Assembly (NCBI GenBank): GCA_037179515.1 | Contig: JAXCGZ010002316.1 | Coordinates: 10,001 to 25,000, forward strand | DNA: 15,000 nucleotides | Source: Halocaridina rubra | Lineage: Eukaryota; Arthropoda; Malacostraca; Decapoda; Atyidae | Direction: 5' to 3' | In this document: positions 1-9,458 of the stretch, one piece after another | Layout of the letters: each line of letters begins with the position of its first letter | Position numbering within the stretch: the stretch's first letter is position 1 | Made by a program: the position numbers and the translations under genes | The notes under the pieces: model-generated | Database searches by the model: none | Seen by the model: only the letters and a program-made list of their open reading frames with translations | Told to the model about the DNA's origin: nothing

Positions 1-177
1 GATAAATGAATGAGTCTGTAAGTGTAAATAAAAAGAGAAAGAAGCTGAAGCTCTGTTCTTCTTTGTTCAGTTTTGTCTAGTCAGCATAAATAAATTAAAC
101 TATAAAAGAGTAAATTAGATAACTAAATAAAAACAAATATTGATTTACTTCAGAGTAAATACTATTGCAAATTGTCT
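1..177. other. anonymous AT-rich sequence
   Basis: This stretch is AT-rich and has no reading frame of coding character, no repeat motif and no RNA-like fold that I can recognise. It is probably intergenic or intronic host DNA. Confidence 0.5.
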
Positions 178-345
178 AGGCTATGAAATTCACATCCAGT
201 TCTCCCTGAGGTAGGGAGGCAAGAACACTTCCTCCGTGATCCCTAGTGTTCGTAAAAGTCGACTAAATGGGGTGGAGCAAGGGGACTGGGAATCCCCTGC
301 TCTGAATTGTCTTCCCGCTTTGACTCAGCCACCCCCTCTTATAAA
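178..345 (-). repeat. probable dispersed repeat fragment, GC-richer island
   Basis: A sharply bounded GC-richer block sits in AT-rich flanks. Read on the minus strand it runs from a pyrimidine- and G-run segment through a GTCGAC/TTTTACGA block at about 250-262, then an AGGGA motif, and ends in a segment with CCTCAGGGAGAA at about 202-213. It contains a small palindrome around 279-298, GGGGACTGGGAATCCCC. From general memory, the block TAGTCG-C-TTTTACGA followed by AGGGAT is a recurrent piece of arthropod interspersed repeats, often at the 3' side of SINE or LINE copies. That family link is recollection and not shown by the window, where no second copy of comparable quality exists. No target-site duplication could be placed with confidence. 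Confidence 0.4.
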
Positions 346-961
346 GGGGAATATGACTCTTGTATATACATGGATAGCATCAAAATATGTGCTCCATCAC
401 TGGAGTACATAGAAATCATAAATCACTGACATAAGAGAATGAGGTTGAAGATGGAAAAACAATTTGTAGTCTTAAAAATATGGTGTTCTAATATACTTAT
501 ATATTGAGAAATTAAAAGCAAACAAGTAACTATTTTACACACTAGAAGAAACTTTTACAATCTCTAATTTTATATATTAAAAACTAGAATCTTTTGAAGA
601 AGGCATAACTCTAGATACAGTAGGTGTGAGTTCTCTCCAGTTTTACTAGCCTAAGAAATTTTACCTAATATAATATTATGATAACCGTCACAACCCTGTT
701 TCTAAACTAGGAGGTTCGACCCATCCATCTCACAACCTTAACTCTATCCAATTAGATACTGATTCTCCTGATATTAGTTCTGATATGCGTTTTCATCATT
801 TGACCCAAGATATAGAAGATATATAAATATCCTTAGCTGGTAATCTCTTCAAAATCCTATGAATACGCAGGAAACTTTAATACTTAAAGCAAAAACAGTC
901 AAATTAAAGAAAGATCTCATAATATTTTCTTTCTAAATGTTGCCAAGTATCTTGAAAGGAT
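346..961. other. anonymous AT-rich sequence
   Basis: About 600 bases of AT-rich sequence with stops in all frames. No splice-site-bounded exon, RNA gene or transposon motif was recognised. Confidence 0.5.
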
Positions 962-1007
962 ATATACATACATCTATGCATACATACATACATACATACA
1001 TACATAC
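962..1007. repeat. (CATA)n tetranucleotide microsatellite
   Basis: Imperfect ATAC/CATA units, interrupted once near 973-977 and then running perfectly for about 30 bases. This is a short simple repeat. Confidence 0.9.
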
Positions 1008-1358
1008 CTAAGCGATGAATTGTAGTATTACATACAGACTCTCCCTGAGAAATCTTCATAAATTCATACTGTGCATTTCTTTACGAATGAAGTGCATTTG
1101 TATGCGAGTCAATTTTCGTATTCACTAACCTTCTGTGTTTATCCTTGAGGCGGCCTTCATCATCGGCAAATATCTCGCGATATGAGACATTTGTGTCTCG
1201 CGTATCTCACACTCAGTGGCCACTGAGGAAATCATGGCTGCCACATTATTCTGTTCTCTTCACTCTCCCCCCCCCCTTTTTTTTTTGCCATGGTTTTCAA
1301 CCGTTTTCCAATTCTCCTTATTCTTACCTCTCCAACTCCAACATTCATGCCTGAATGA
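1008..1358. other. anonymous sequence with C10-T10 run
   Basis: No gene recognised. The one notable local feature is ten consecutive C followed directly by ten T at 1267-1286, a homopolymer junction. The open frames that cross this area extend only because they run into the triplet repeat that follows, so they are not taken as coding. Confidence 0.5.
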
Positions 1359-1736
<378 letters not shown>

Positions 1737-1775
1737 GTATTGATCAACACGTTAATTAGGTAATAACGACGTACC

Positions 1776-1784
1776 TATTGAAGT
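1776..1784. repeat. candidate target-site duplication, LINE-A (3' side)
   Basis: The 9-mer TATTGAAGT occurs here and again at 3980-3988, exactly where the LINE-A homology begins and ends. It fits a target-site duplication made by target-primed reverse transcription. At nine bases the match is suggestive, not proof. Confidence 0.5.
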
Positions 1785-2055
1785 TTATTTATCTACCTTG
1801 GCTGTCTCCCCCATTTGTGGGTTAGTCGACATAAAAAAAAGAAAAAACGAAAAAAGAAACGATAAGGGGATTACTTCGCTCTATGGGCAATGACGAGGGA
1901 GCTAGCGACCGTTCAGATGGCACTGCTGGAGTGCCACAGCCCATCCTCACGGCTCTTCCACAACCTGTGTCGTTTCATAACTGTCAACTCCCCTACTGCC
2001 CCTACCACAGGGTTACCTCTGTAAGATGCAACCCCATGGTAACAGCAGATGCCCA
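1785..2055 (-). other. LINE-A 3' untranslated region
   Basis: This lies downstream of the degenerate C-terminus (stop TGA at 2056-2058 on the minus strand). It has no coding character. It includes an A/T-rich stretch of poly-T with short interruptions (minus strand, about 1832-1860), a GTCGAC motif (1825-1830), a 4-bp-stem hairpin at 1810-1821, and an AT-rich terminus. The 3' end of a LINE normally holds the signal recognised by its reverse transcriptase. That this hairpin serves that purpose is only inference. Confidence 0.5.
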
Positions 2056-2507
2056 TCAGATCTGCGTCACAATCGCTCGCCACTCATTCCTATTCCTAGC
2101 ACGCTCAACTTGTTTCCCTCACATTCATCCTCCTATCATTCAGGGCTCTCCTTACTAGCATTTCTACCATCAACTTTCGCATTCATCACCTTTTTCTACA
2201 GTCTTTTATCATCCATCCTTTCCACATTGCCAAACCATCTCAGAATATTCATATCTACTCTGTCTGCAAATTCTCTCCTCACACCCGTTCTTGTTCTCAC
2301 CACTTCATTCCTAACCCTATCTAACCGAGATACACCAATCATACTGCTCAGGCATTTCATCTCAAACACATTTAGTTTCCGTCTCTCACTTACTTTCATA
2401 CCCCATAGCTCTGATCCATACATCACAGTTGGCACAGCCACTTTCTCATACAAAACTTTCTGAACATTCATTTCCAACTCTCTATTCTTCATCACTCCTT
2501 TCAACAA
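2056..2507 (-). pseudogene. LINE-A C-terminal domain remnant
   Basis: This continues the reverse transcriptase frame after a TAG stop at 2511-2513. The translation shows VPTVMYGSELWGMK and, further on, RWFGNVERMDDKRL, both characteristic of the segment after the polymerase domain in RTE-like elements. A second TAG lies at 2196-2198. Beyond it the same frame gives KKVMNAKVDGRNAS. Sequence usually present next in this family (the GRP...W block) appears deleted. RALNDRRMNVRE and, after a frameshift, ARNRNEWRAIV then follow, ending in TGA at 2056-2058. The order and spacing match an intact tail with one deletion and one frameshift. The role of this domain is not well defined, though it is a diagnostic tail. 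Confidence 0.75.
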
Positions 2508-2510
2508 ACC

Positions 2511-3440
2511 CTACACTTTACATCCTTCATTCACTCTGTGACACACATCTGCTTCCACTCCACCATTTACAGCTATAACCGAGCCTAAATACTTAAACTG
2601 ATCAACTTCCTCAAGTGTCTGTCCATTCAATATAACATTCAATCCAGCACAATCCTCATTTCTTGTACACCTCATAACCTTACTCTTTCGAACATTTACA
2701 CACAACTTCCTTCTCTCAAACACCATTCCAAATTCTAACACTAACTGACACAGCTTCTCCTCTGAATCTGCCACCACCACAGTATCATCTGTGAACAGCA
2801 ATTGATTCAGCTCCCACTCGTTATTATCCCCATCTACCATTCTCAAACCTCGACCCCGCACTCGTTCATTCACCTCTCTTACGACTCCATCAATATACAA
2901 ATTGAACAGTGATGGTGACATCACACATCCCTGTCTCAGTCCCACACTCACTGGAAACCACTCACTCACTTCATTCCCTACCCTAACACAAGCTCTACTG
3001 CCCTCATACAAACTCTTCACTGCATGCAACAGTTTACCATCAATTTCATATAACCTCAAAACATTCCACATTGCCTCTCTATCAACTCTATCATACGCTT
3101 TCTCCAGATCCAAAAATGCAAATTACACATCTTTACCCTTTGCTAAATATTTCTCACATAACTGCCTAACTATAAAAATCTGATCTATACAACCTCTACC
3201 TCTCCTAAAACCACTCTGCACTTCTGCGAGCACATTTTCTGTCTTATCCCTAATCCTACTAATCAGTATCCTACCATACACTTTTCCTACCACACTCAAC
3301 AAACTTATACCCCTAAAACATCTCCGCTCTCACACCATCCATTCCAGTTGCTCTACCTGCTTTTGCTTCATACAATGCTCTTTTCACCTCCTCTCTTGTA
3401 ATCTCTCTCTCATTTTCATCTTCCATTACTGGCACTTAAA
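2511..3440 (-). pseudogene. LINE-A reverse transcriptase domain remnant
   Basis: This is the RNA-dependent DNA polymerase that copies element RNA at the nicked target. On the minus strand the translation shows DLEKAYDRV (palm motif A, near 3110-3084), GLRQGCVMSPSLFNLYID (motif B), LLFTDDTVVVAD (motif C, FTDD at 2795-2784) and a KYLGSVI thumb-side block. The two catalytic aspartates of motif C survive; the usual FADD alanine is Thr. Upstream, SGFRRGRGCIDQIF and QLCEKYLAKGKDV precede a TAA at 3125-3123. Near 3325 the frame jumps from GRATGMDGVRAEM to a FRGISLL-like block, skipping roughly 40-50 residues normally between them, which indicates an internal deletion. A TAA at 3438-3436 separates it from the linker. 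Confidence 0.85.
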
Positions 3441-3969
3441 CACCCCCCACTGCCACTATAGCTGCCTCTCTATCTTCCTCAATATTCAGCAAGCATTCAA
3501 TATATTCTGCCCATGTTTTCCTTGCATCGTTCCCTCTTAATATCACTCCATTCACATCTTTCACTGTCTCTTCCATCCTCGATCCACCCTTCCTTACTCT
3601 CTTCACTTCTTTCCTAAACTTCTTTTTATTCTCTTCATATGACCTACTAAAATCCGATCCCCACCTAACATTTGCCAACCTCTTCTCTTCCTCTACCTTC
3701 CGCTTGGTTTCCACATTTTTCTCCCTATATCTTTCATACTTCTCCCTACTGTTACACTGCAACCATTCCTCAAAAGCCCTCTTTTTCTCTTCCTCCTTCA
3801 TTTTCACCCCTTCTTTCCACCACTCGCTGCCCCTCCTCATGCCACCTCTAACAAACCTCTTTCCACACACATCACTTGCATGTCCCACAAGAGATTCTTT
3901 CATCAACCCCCATTCCTCCTCTAACTCCCCAACTTCTCTTTCTTTCACCCTATCATATGCCACTTTCAA
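3436..3969 (-). pseudogene. LINE-A endonuclease-RT linker remnant
   Basis: This 177-codon open stretch is rich in Lys, Glu and Arg. It has the pattern of the linker between endonuclease and polymerase in RTE-like elements: a WW-x-x-GV motif (SEWWKEGVKM), a charged helical stretch ending in NKKKFRKEVKRVRKG, then VKDVNGVILRGNDARKTWAEYIECLLN, which normally sits shortly before the polymerase fingers. The open frame begins close to the point where element homology ends, so its first Met (3969) is an accident of truncation and not a real start. It ends at the in-frame stop at 3436-3438, after which the polymerase homology resumes in the same frame. Confidence 0.75.
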
Positions 3970-3979
3970 TCTGTCCTGA

Positions 3980-3988
3980 TATTGAAGT
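3980..3988. repeat. candidate target-site duplication, LINE-A (5' side)
   Basis: Second copy of TATTGAAGT, abutting the 5'-truncated end of LINE-A. It pairs with 1776-1784. Confidence 0.5.
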
Positions 3989-4177
3989 GAAATACATTAT
4001 TTGATCTTTTACATTATCTATGCATACAAGAACGTATTTACGAGTATATTGCACTTGTGATGTCATCTGTGTAGAGGCTTTTATAGTTTTCCAGTTATCA
4101 TGAAACTTCATATGAGTGTTTAAAAACAAACGATTGTCAACATTTTGTTTCAAAGGTCAATATAATTAAGTGGTTTT

Positions 4178-4188
4178 AGATACTGTTA
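4178..4188. repeat. target-site duplication, LINE-B (5' side)
   Basis: The 11-mer AGATACTGTTA is repeated perfectly at 6740-6750. This copy sits immediately before the first base that aligns to LINE-C. Confidence 0.85.
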
Positions 4189-4981
4189 GGTGTACCAGAG
4201 ACAAGATGGATAGGGAATAAGGCAAAGGAGATGGTCAGTGGTTATAAGATGCTACTTAGTGGTGCTGATGATAGAAGATGAAGTGGAGTGAGAATTATTC
4301 TTATCTAGGAATAGAAAGAAAACCGAGAAGAGGTTGAAAGAAAAAAAAACTGCAGAGCAAAGATAATAAGACTGTGTTGTGGAGGAAATATTTTGAATAC
4401 AGTAAGTGCTTCTGGGGTCAGATAGATGAAACTATGACCTCATTGCCAATGAAAGAAAGACTAGTTATTGGAGGTAATCTTAATGGGCACATTGGAGGCA
4501 TTCATGAAAATATCAGAGGACCCGCATGGGAAAGATGAACGAAGATGGAGAATGAATAGTGGATTTTTGCAGTGCATTTGACATGACGATAAGCAACACA
4601 TTCTTTACGAGTTACAACTATGAAACATACAGTGGCAGAGGAAGAGAAACACAGGTAGATTTTCTGTTTTGTAGAAGCCTCTTAAAAGAAATGAAAAATT
4701 GCAAGATAATAAAAGTAAAAAGTGCTAGCGTGCATCACAGACTAATAGTGTCAGATTTCTTGCTGGGACGAGCTGGACAGGGGAAGAAGACAGTGAAACC
4801 AAAGATTAAGTGGTGGAAACTGGAAGACCCAGAGACGAGAGATAGTTTCAAAGAATTAGTCCTCAGTAGCATCAGATTAGATTACATGAACACCTGGTGG
4901 ATAGAATACCGCACGGTGATTTTAAGAACTGCAGAAGAATTATTGGGAAAAAACTCAAGGCAGAGGACCACCATATGGTAA
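4189..4981 (+). pseudogene. LINE-B endonuclease domain remnant
   Basis: This is the C-terminal two-thirds of an apurinic-type endonuclease, which nicks target DNA to prime reverse transcription. A PETRWIGNKAK-like segment opens it. After frameshifted sequence, LVIGGNLNGHIG occurs at 4461-4496, corresponding to the GDLNGHIG motif of LINE-C with Asp changed to Asn (codon 4476-4478). The longest open part (4559-4978) shows ISNTFFTSY, ETQVDFLFCR and VHHRLIVSDF, the S/T-Q-V/I-D and H-R-L blocks near the end of the domain, followed by the KWWKLEDPE start of the linker. The N-terminal metal-binding part is absent because the copy is truncated. Confidence 0.75.
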
Positions 4982-5183
4982 GGAGACCTGATGGTGGGAT
5001 CATGATAAACAGGGAAAGATAATCAAGAAGAAGGAAACAATTATAGCCTATGACAGAAATGATTCAGAGGAAATTAGATTGACTTAGAAATGGACACAGA
5101 AAAGAATAAAAAAAAAGATAGAGCTAGGGCTAAGGGAAGTGCAATGAATCAGTTTTAAGAGAATTTGAAAACAACAGAAGAAT

Positions 5184-6089
5184 ATGTATAAGATAGCGAA
5201 AAGTAGACATAAAATAACAAAAGATCTGACACACATCAAACAGATCAAAGACATCAGTGGGAGAGTTCTGTCAACGAAGAAAAGTATAAATAGCAGATGG
5301 AAGGAATATTCTGAAAAGTTATTGAATGAAGAAAAGCCGAGACGAATATTAGAGGATGGCAACTCACAGGAAAGATAAATTCTGTCCATCACTATAGGGG
5401 ATGTAAGAGAGCGCTTGGAGTGATGGAAAGAGGAAAATCAAAAGGACCTGATAGTATAATGGCCGAAATGTGGAAGTGTGCGTGGGCGAAGACACACTGA
5501 GTCCTGTTGTATCAAATGGTCTCGGTCTATAAAGGGCAATATGCAGGACTGCTGTAATTTCCGTGGCATAAAACTAATGTCACACACTATGAAGATATAT
5601 AAAAGAATTATGGAAGAAAAAATGAGGAAAATCACCAGAAGTGAGGAGCCATTTGGTTCTGTGCCAGGGAAAGGCACAGTGTATGCAATTTACACTGTGA
5701 GGCAAACAATGAAGAAGCATAGAGAGATACAGAAAGAATTAAACCCAGTAATTATTGATTTGGAGAAAGCATATGATTAGATACTAAGGCAAGAAGTAAG
5801 GAGATGTATGAGAGGGAAGAGGGTCTCTGAGAAATATGTTAGAGTGGTACAGGACATGCCTGCAGAGGCAACCACACACCTAAGAAACTCTATCGATACT
5901 ATAGATGAGTTTAAAGTGAAGGGTGGGGTGAATCAAAGATCAGCACTTCATTCCTACTTCTTCGACCTTGTAATGGACGCCATAATATCAGGTGTCAGAG
6001 AGCAGGTACCGGGGAGTGCCCTGTTCGGTGAGGACATTGTGCTGATAGACCTTACCAGAGAATTAGTCGAGCTGAAACTAGAAAGGTAG
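5184..6089 (+). pseudogene. LINE-B linker and reverse transcriptase remnant
   Basis: A linker block at 5184-5375 (KDLTHIKQIKD, GRVLS, RWKEYSEKLLNEEKPR) matches LINE-C position for position. The fingers follow with KGPDSI near 5443, then about 60 nt fewer than LINE-C before CCNFRGIKLMSHTMKIY (about 5549-5600). Motif A is IIDLEKAYD, cut by TAG at 5778-5780. It is followed by QEVRRCMRGKRVSEKYVRVVQDM and a weakened motif B, GVNQRSALHSYFFDLVMD. Motif C reads LFGEDIVLI, with the catalytic box FGED at 6024-6035 where FADD is expected. Loss of the first aspartate would abolish polymerase activity. The open frame ends at 6087-6089. Confidence 0.82.
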
Positions 6090-6479
6090 AGACAAGCGCA
6101 TGGCAGAGCGAGGTCTTAAAATAAGTTGGGAAAAACAGAAAATCTATGCCTTGGTGGAAATGGTAGACAAAGCGAAGTGAAATTAGGCTTGGATAACATC
6201 AAGAAAATGGAGATATGGATCTGAAATTAATCACGGAATACTGTGTGCTTATGTGAAATGAAGGTCATCAGGAACTTTGCGTGACAAGAGGATTAGCACG
6301 AAGGTAAAGTGGAAGTTTTAACAAAATGTGTGGTTTATGGGGCCAATAAAGGCTCAAGAAAGAAAACCAGAAGTGGTGGAGATGCAGCATTTGAGATGGA
6401 TATTTGGAGTAACATGAAGAGATATGATCAGAAATTATTATATTAGAGGTGCAGTTAAAGTAGCGGAAGTTTCAAAAGA

Positions 6480-6739
6480 AGTACAAGAAAGAAGATTACA
6501 GTAGTTCGGTCATGTAAAGCGAAGAGAACACCATGTGTGTAGGAGGGTCATGGATATGGAGGTGGAGGGAAGGGAAGGCCGAGGAAGGCCGGGGTTCCGA
6601 TGGAGAGGATAATATAGCAAATGATATGCGGGACAAGGGGCTAAGGGAACAAGATACGCTAGACAGGAAGAAGTTGAAAAGGCTATCAAGAAACAGCAAC
6701 CCCATATAGATATTGGTTAAAGCTGATGACAAAAAAAGA
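6480..6739 (+). pseudogene. LINE-B C-terminal tail and 3' end
   Basis: Frames here give FGHVKRREHHVCRRVMDME, then VEGREGRGRPGFRWR and further tail residues across frameshifts, paralleling WYGHCMRRDE and MRGRGRPRRRWDD in LINE-C. The nucleotide string AAACAGCAACCCCATATAGA (about 6691-6710) closely matches AAACAGCGACCCTATATAG of LINE-C at about 10952-10970, which anchors the shared 3' terminus. The copy ends in an A-rich run and GAAG just before the duplicated target site. Confidence 0.75.
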
Positions 6740-6750
6740 AGATACTGTTA
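6740..6750. repeat. target-site duplication, LINE-B (3' side)
   Basis: Second copy of AGATACTGTTA, directly after the A-rich end of LINE-B. It pairs with 4178-4188. Confidence 0.85.
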
Positions 6751-6837
6751 ATGTTTACGTTTCAGAAACTTTATTGTTTATCAAACATCCTTGAAGGTTT
6801 TTATACATATGTTTAGCTTAATAGGTTTTAGCTCTTC

Positions 6838-6842
6838 ATATA

Positions 6843-6932
<90 letters not shown>

Positions 6933-6936
6933 ATAT
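6838..6936. repeat. (TA)n microsatellite
   Basis: About 100 bases of alternating TA with a few interruptions (ATG near 6848, TTT near 6924). It lies on the left flank of the tRNA-like inverted repeat. Confidence 0.95.
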
Positions 6937-6966
6937 CAAATAAACTCATTACTATATGTTAAAACA

Positions 6967-7890
<924 letters not shown>

Positions 7891-7905
7891 TGTTTATTAG
7901 TTTAC
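7891..7905. repeat. target-site duplication, LINE-C (5' side)
   Basis: The 15-mer TTTATTAGTTTACTT is repeated exactly at 11014-11028, giving the outer limits of LINE-C. Confidence 0.93.
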
Positions 7906-8150
7906 TTAACCCAGCCACCGGGGTAGCAAGCCAGCTAAACTTGATGCCGGTCCAAAGCCCTGGTTTGAGGTAGGAAGGGCATCCATCAGTAAAACACAAA
8001 GCCAAAAAGTATGGAAAGAAGCCAGAATTGTAGAGAGAGTAAGGCCAAGGCGTACCCTGAAAGCGATGTCCAGGAGCTTCGCCCGACTCCTGTGGAAATT
8101 ATGAGAGGGCTACCGCGTCAAGGACGGGCGTGGCTAAAGAAGAAAACCCA
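7906..8150 (+). promoter_or_regulatory. LINE-C 5' leader, probable internal promoter region
   Basis: This is non-coding sequence between the 5' duplication and the endonuclease. It begins AACCCAGCCACCGGGGTAGC and contains TGATGCCGGTCC and GAGGTAGGAAGGGCATCCA (7967-7985). Non-LTR elements normally carry an internal promoter here, but I see no specific box, so the role is inferred from position. The GAAGGGCAT segment recurs in the SINE at 14250-14269. The first possible Met in frame with the endonuclease start is at 8011, but whether it is the true start is unknown. Confidence 0.5.
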
Positions 8151-8890
8151 AACATTGAAGTTGAGGATTGTATCCACTAATGTAGGAAGCATGATAGGAA
8201 GAGGAAGAGAACTGGTTACATGCTGGAGAGAAATAAGGTAGAGATCTCCTGTATACAAGAGACGAGGTGGAGAGGAAATAAGGCAAAGCCACTTGGGAAA
8301 GAATATAAGGTGATATACAGTGGAGCAGATGCACGAGGTAGGAATGGCGTAGGAGTGATACTGAACAGATGGCAAGAAAGTGTTATAGAGATTTTAAGAT
8401 TGAATGACAGAGTTATTAAAGTAAAAGTGGCAAACCACGGAATGACAACCAGTGTTATATCAGCCTAACCCCCACAAAGAGGATGCCCAGCAGAGGAAAA
8501 GGAGGAGTTCTGGAGACAGATGGACAGCCTGATAAGGGCAGTGCCAGAAAATGAGAGGATGGTGCTGGGAGGTGACCTAAATGGCCACATAGGACAAGAC
8601 AATGCAAACATTCAGAGAGTGCATGGAGGATGGGGAGTGGAAGAAAGAAAAGAGGAAGGAGAACAGAGAATTGATTTTGCAATAGCATTTGACCTGGCTA
8701 TTGTTAACACTTTCTTTAAGAAAAGAGAAGCACAGATGTTCACCTACAGAAGTGGAAATAGAGAAAGCCAGATTGACCTGTTCTTGTGTAATAGGAAAGA
8801 TAAAAATTAAATCATAAATTGTAAAGTAATCAAGGGAGAAAGTGTGGCCCTGCAGCATAGGCTGGTGGTAACACACCATATATTAGTGGG
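8011..8890 (+). pseudogene. LINE-C endonuclease domain, frameshifted
   Basis: This is an apurinic-type (EEP fold) endonuclease that nicks target DNA. Motifs in order: LKLRIVSTNVGSM (Asn of the first metal-site motif, near 8160-8195); a frameshift around 8220-8241; ISCIQETRWRGNKAK (catalytic Glu, near 8250-8290); NGVGVIL; VISA then TAA at 8466-8468 where a Tyr codon is expected; MVLGGDLNGHIG (Asp and Asn, near 8560-8595); LAIVNTFFKKRE; ESQIDLFLCN (near 8760-8793); TAA at 8808-8810; and LQHRLVV with the conserved His near 8850-8870. All recognisable blocks are present in the right order, spread over two frames. It is a slightly eroded complete domain. Confidence 0.87.
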
Positions 8891-9458
8891 CAGGATAAAA
8901 AGAAGAGTGCAAAATATGGTGAAAACAAAATGGTGGAAGATAAAGGAGTAGGAAAGTAAATTAGCCTTTAGGGAGGCAGAAAGTAAAAATGACAACATAT
9001 GTGAGAGACAGAGGCTGGGACGACGTTGGAAGAATTGTGAGAGATGCTGGAGAACAAGAGCTGGGGAAAACATCAGGAAAGAAAACACTGCTAGATAAAG
9101 AAAACTGGTGGTGGAAAAAAAATGGTGGTGGACACCAGAGGTACAGGCTAATATTCGTGTTAAAAAAGTGGCAAAGAAAAAGCACGATGCAACAGGAAAT
9201 GCAGAATAACAAGAACAGTACAAAGTGGCAAAGAAGAATGCTAAGAGAGCGGTAGCAGTAGCGAAAGCAGAGAGTCCACAATATTTTTATGAAGATCTGG
9301 ACACTAAACATGGACAAAAGAGAGTGTTCAGTATAGTAAAGCAGAGGAATAAAGCTACTAAAGACTTGGTACATGTATAGCAAATTAAAGATTAGCATGG
9401 AAGAGTTTTGTGTGAAGAGTAGGATATCAAACAGAGATGGAAGAGCTATTCTGAGACA
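8891..9458 (+). pseudogene. LINE-C linker between endonuclease and RT
   Basis: A Lys/Arg/Glu-rich region, broken by TAG at 8949-8951 and by frameshifts near 8985 and 9125. Recognisable pieces are KWWKIKE, VRDRGWDDVGRIVRD, GKTSGKK, DKENWWW, a charged helical segment with AVAVAKAES, DLDTKHGQKRVF and RNKATKDLVHV. The last parts align with LINE-B at 5184-5260. Stops in KDLVHV-x-QIKD-x-HGRV fall at positions occupied by ordinary residues in LINE-B, which shows that they are lesions and not a designed break between two reading frames. Confidence 0.75.

Larger units (their letters stand above)
1785..3979 (-). mobile_element. LINE-A: 5'-truncated non-LTR retrotransposon, RTE-like, dead
   Basis: Read on the minus strand, this 2.2-kb block contains in order: the linker that follows the endonuclease domain (3969-3436), fingers and palm of a reverse transcriptase (about 3400-2511), the C-terminal tail typical of RTE-like elements (2507-2056), and an untranslated 3' region (2055-1785) ending in TAGATAAATAA. 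The endonuclease domain is absent, so the copy is 5'-truncated, as incomplete target-primed reverse transcription commonly produces. A small hairpin, CCCA-TTTG-TGGG at 1810-1821, lies near the 3' end. Boundaries rest on loss of homology plus the 9-bp repeat flanking it. Lesions include in-frame stops, a deletion inside the reverse transcriptase and another in the tail. RTE-like assignment comes from domain order and C-terminal motifs; a related clade is possible. Confidence 0.8.
4189..6739 (+). mobile_element. LINE-B: 5'-truncated RTE-like retrotransposon, heavily decayed
   Basis: The copy starts within the endonuclease domain: its first bases (ACCAGAGACAAGATGG) line up with the endonuclease motif of LINE-C at about 8250. 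It runs through linker, reverse transcriptase and C-terminal tail to a short A-rich/GAAG end at 6739. It is 2.55 kb against about 2.76 kb for the matching part of LINE-C, so net sequence has been lost. A perfect 11-bp duplication brackets it. Segments such as KQIKD, GRVLS, GIKLMSHTMKIY, SEKYVRVVQDM and MDMEVEGREGRGRP recur in LINE-C with moderate divergence, so B and C belong to related lineages. Stops, frameshifts and an altered polymerase active site make it a pseudo-element. The strand is visibly purine-rich, unlike the pyrimidine-rich plus strand over LINE-A. Confidence 0.88.

Noticed and set aside
255..275. Shared 3' end between the 178-345 block and LINE-A (both have GTCGACTAA and AATGGGG)
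   Set aside because: The matching parts are short, differ in spacing, and sit in different positions relative to the presumed ends; likely coincidence.
2902..3979. Plus-strand open frames of 91-93 codons opposite LINE-A
   Set aside because: They are antisense shadows of the LINE-A coding strand, with Ser/Leu/Phe-rich composition expected from reversed Lys/Glu codons.
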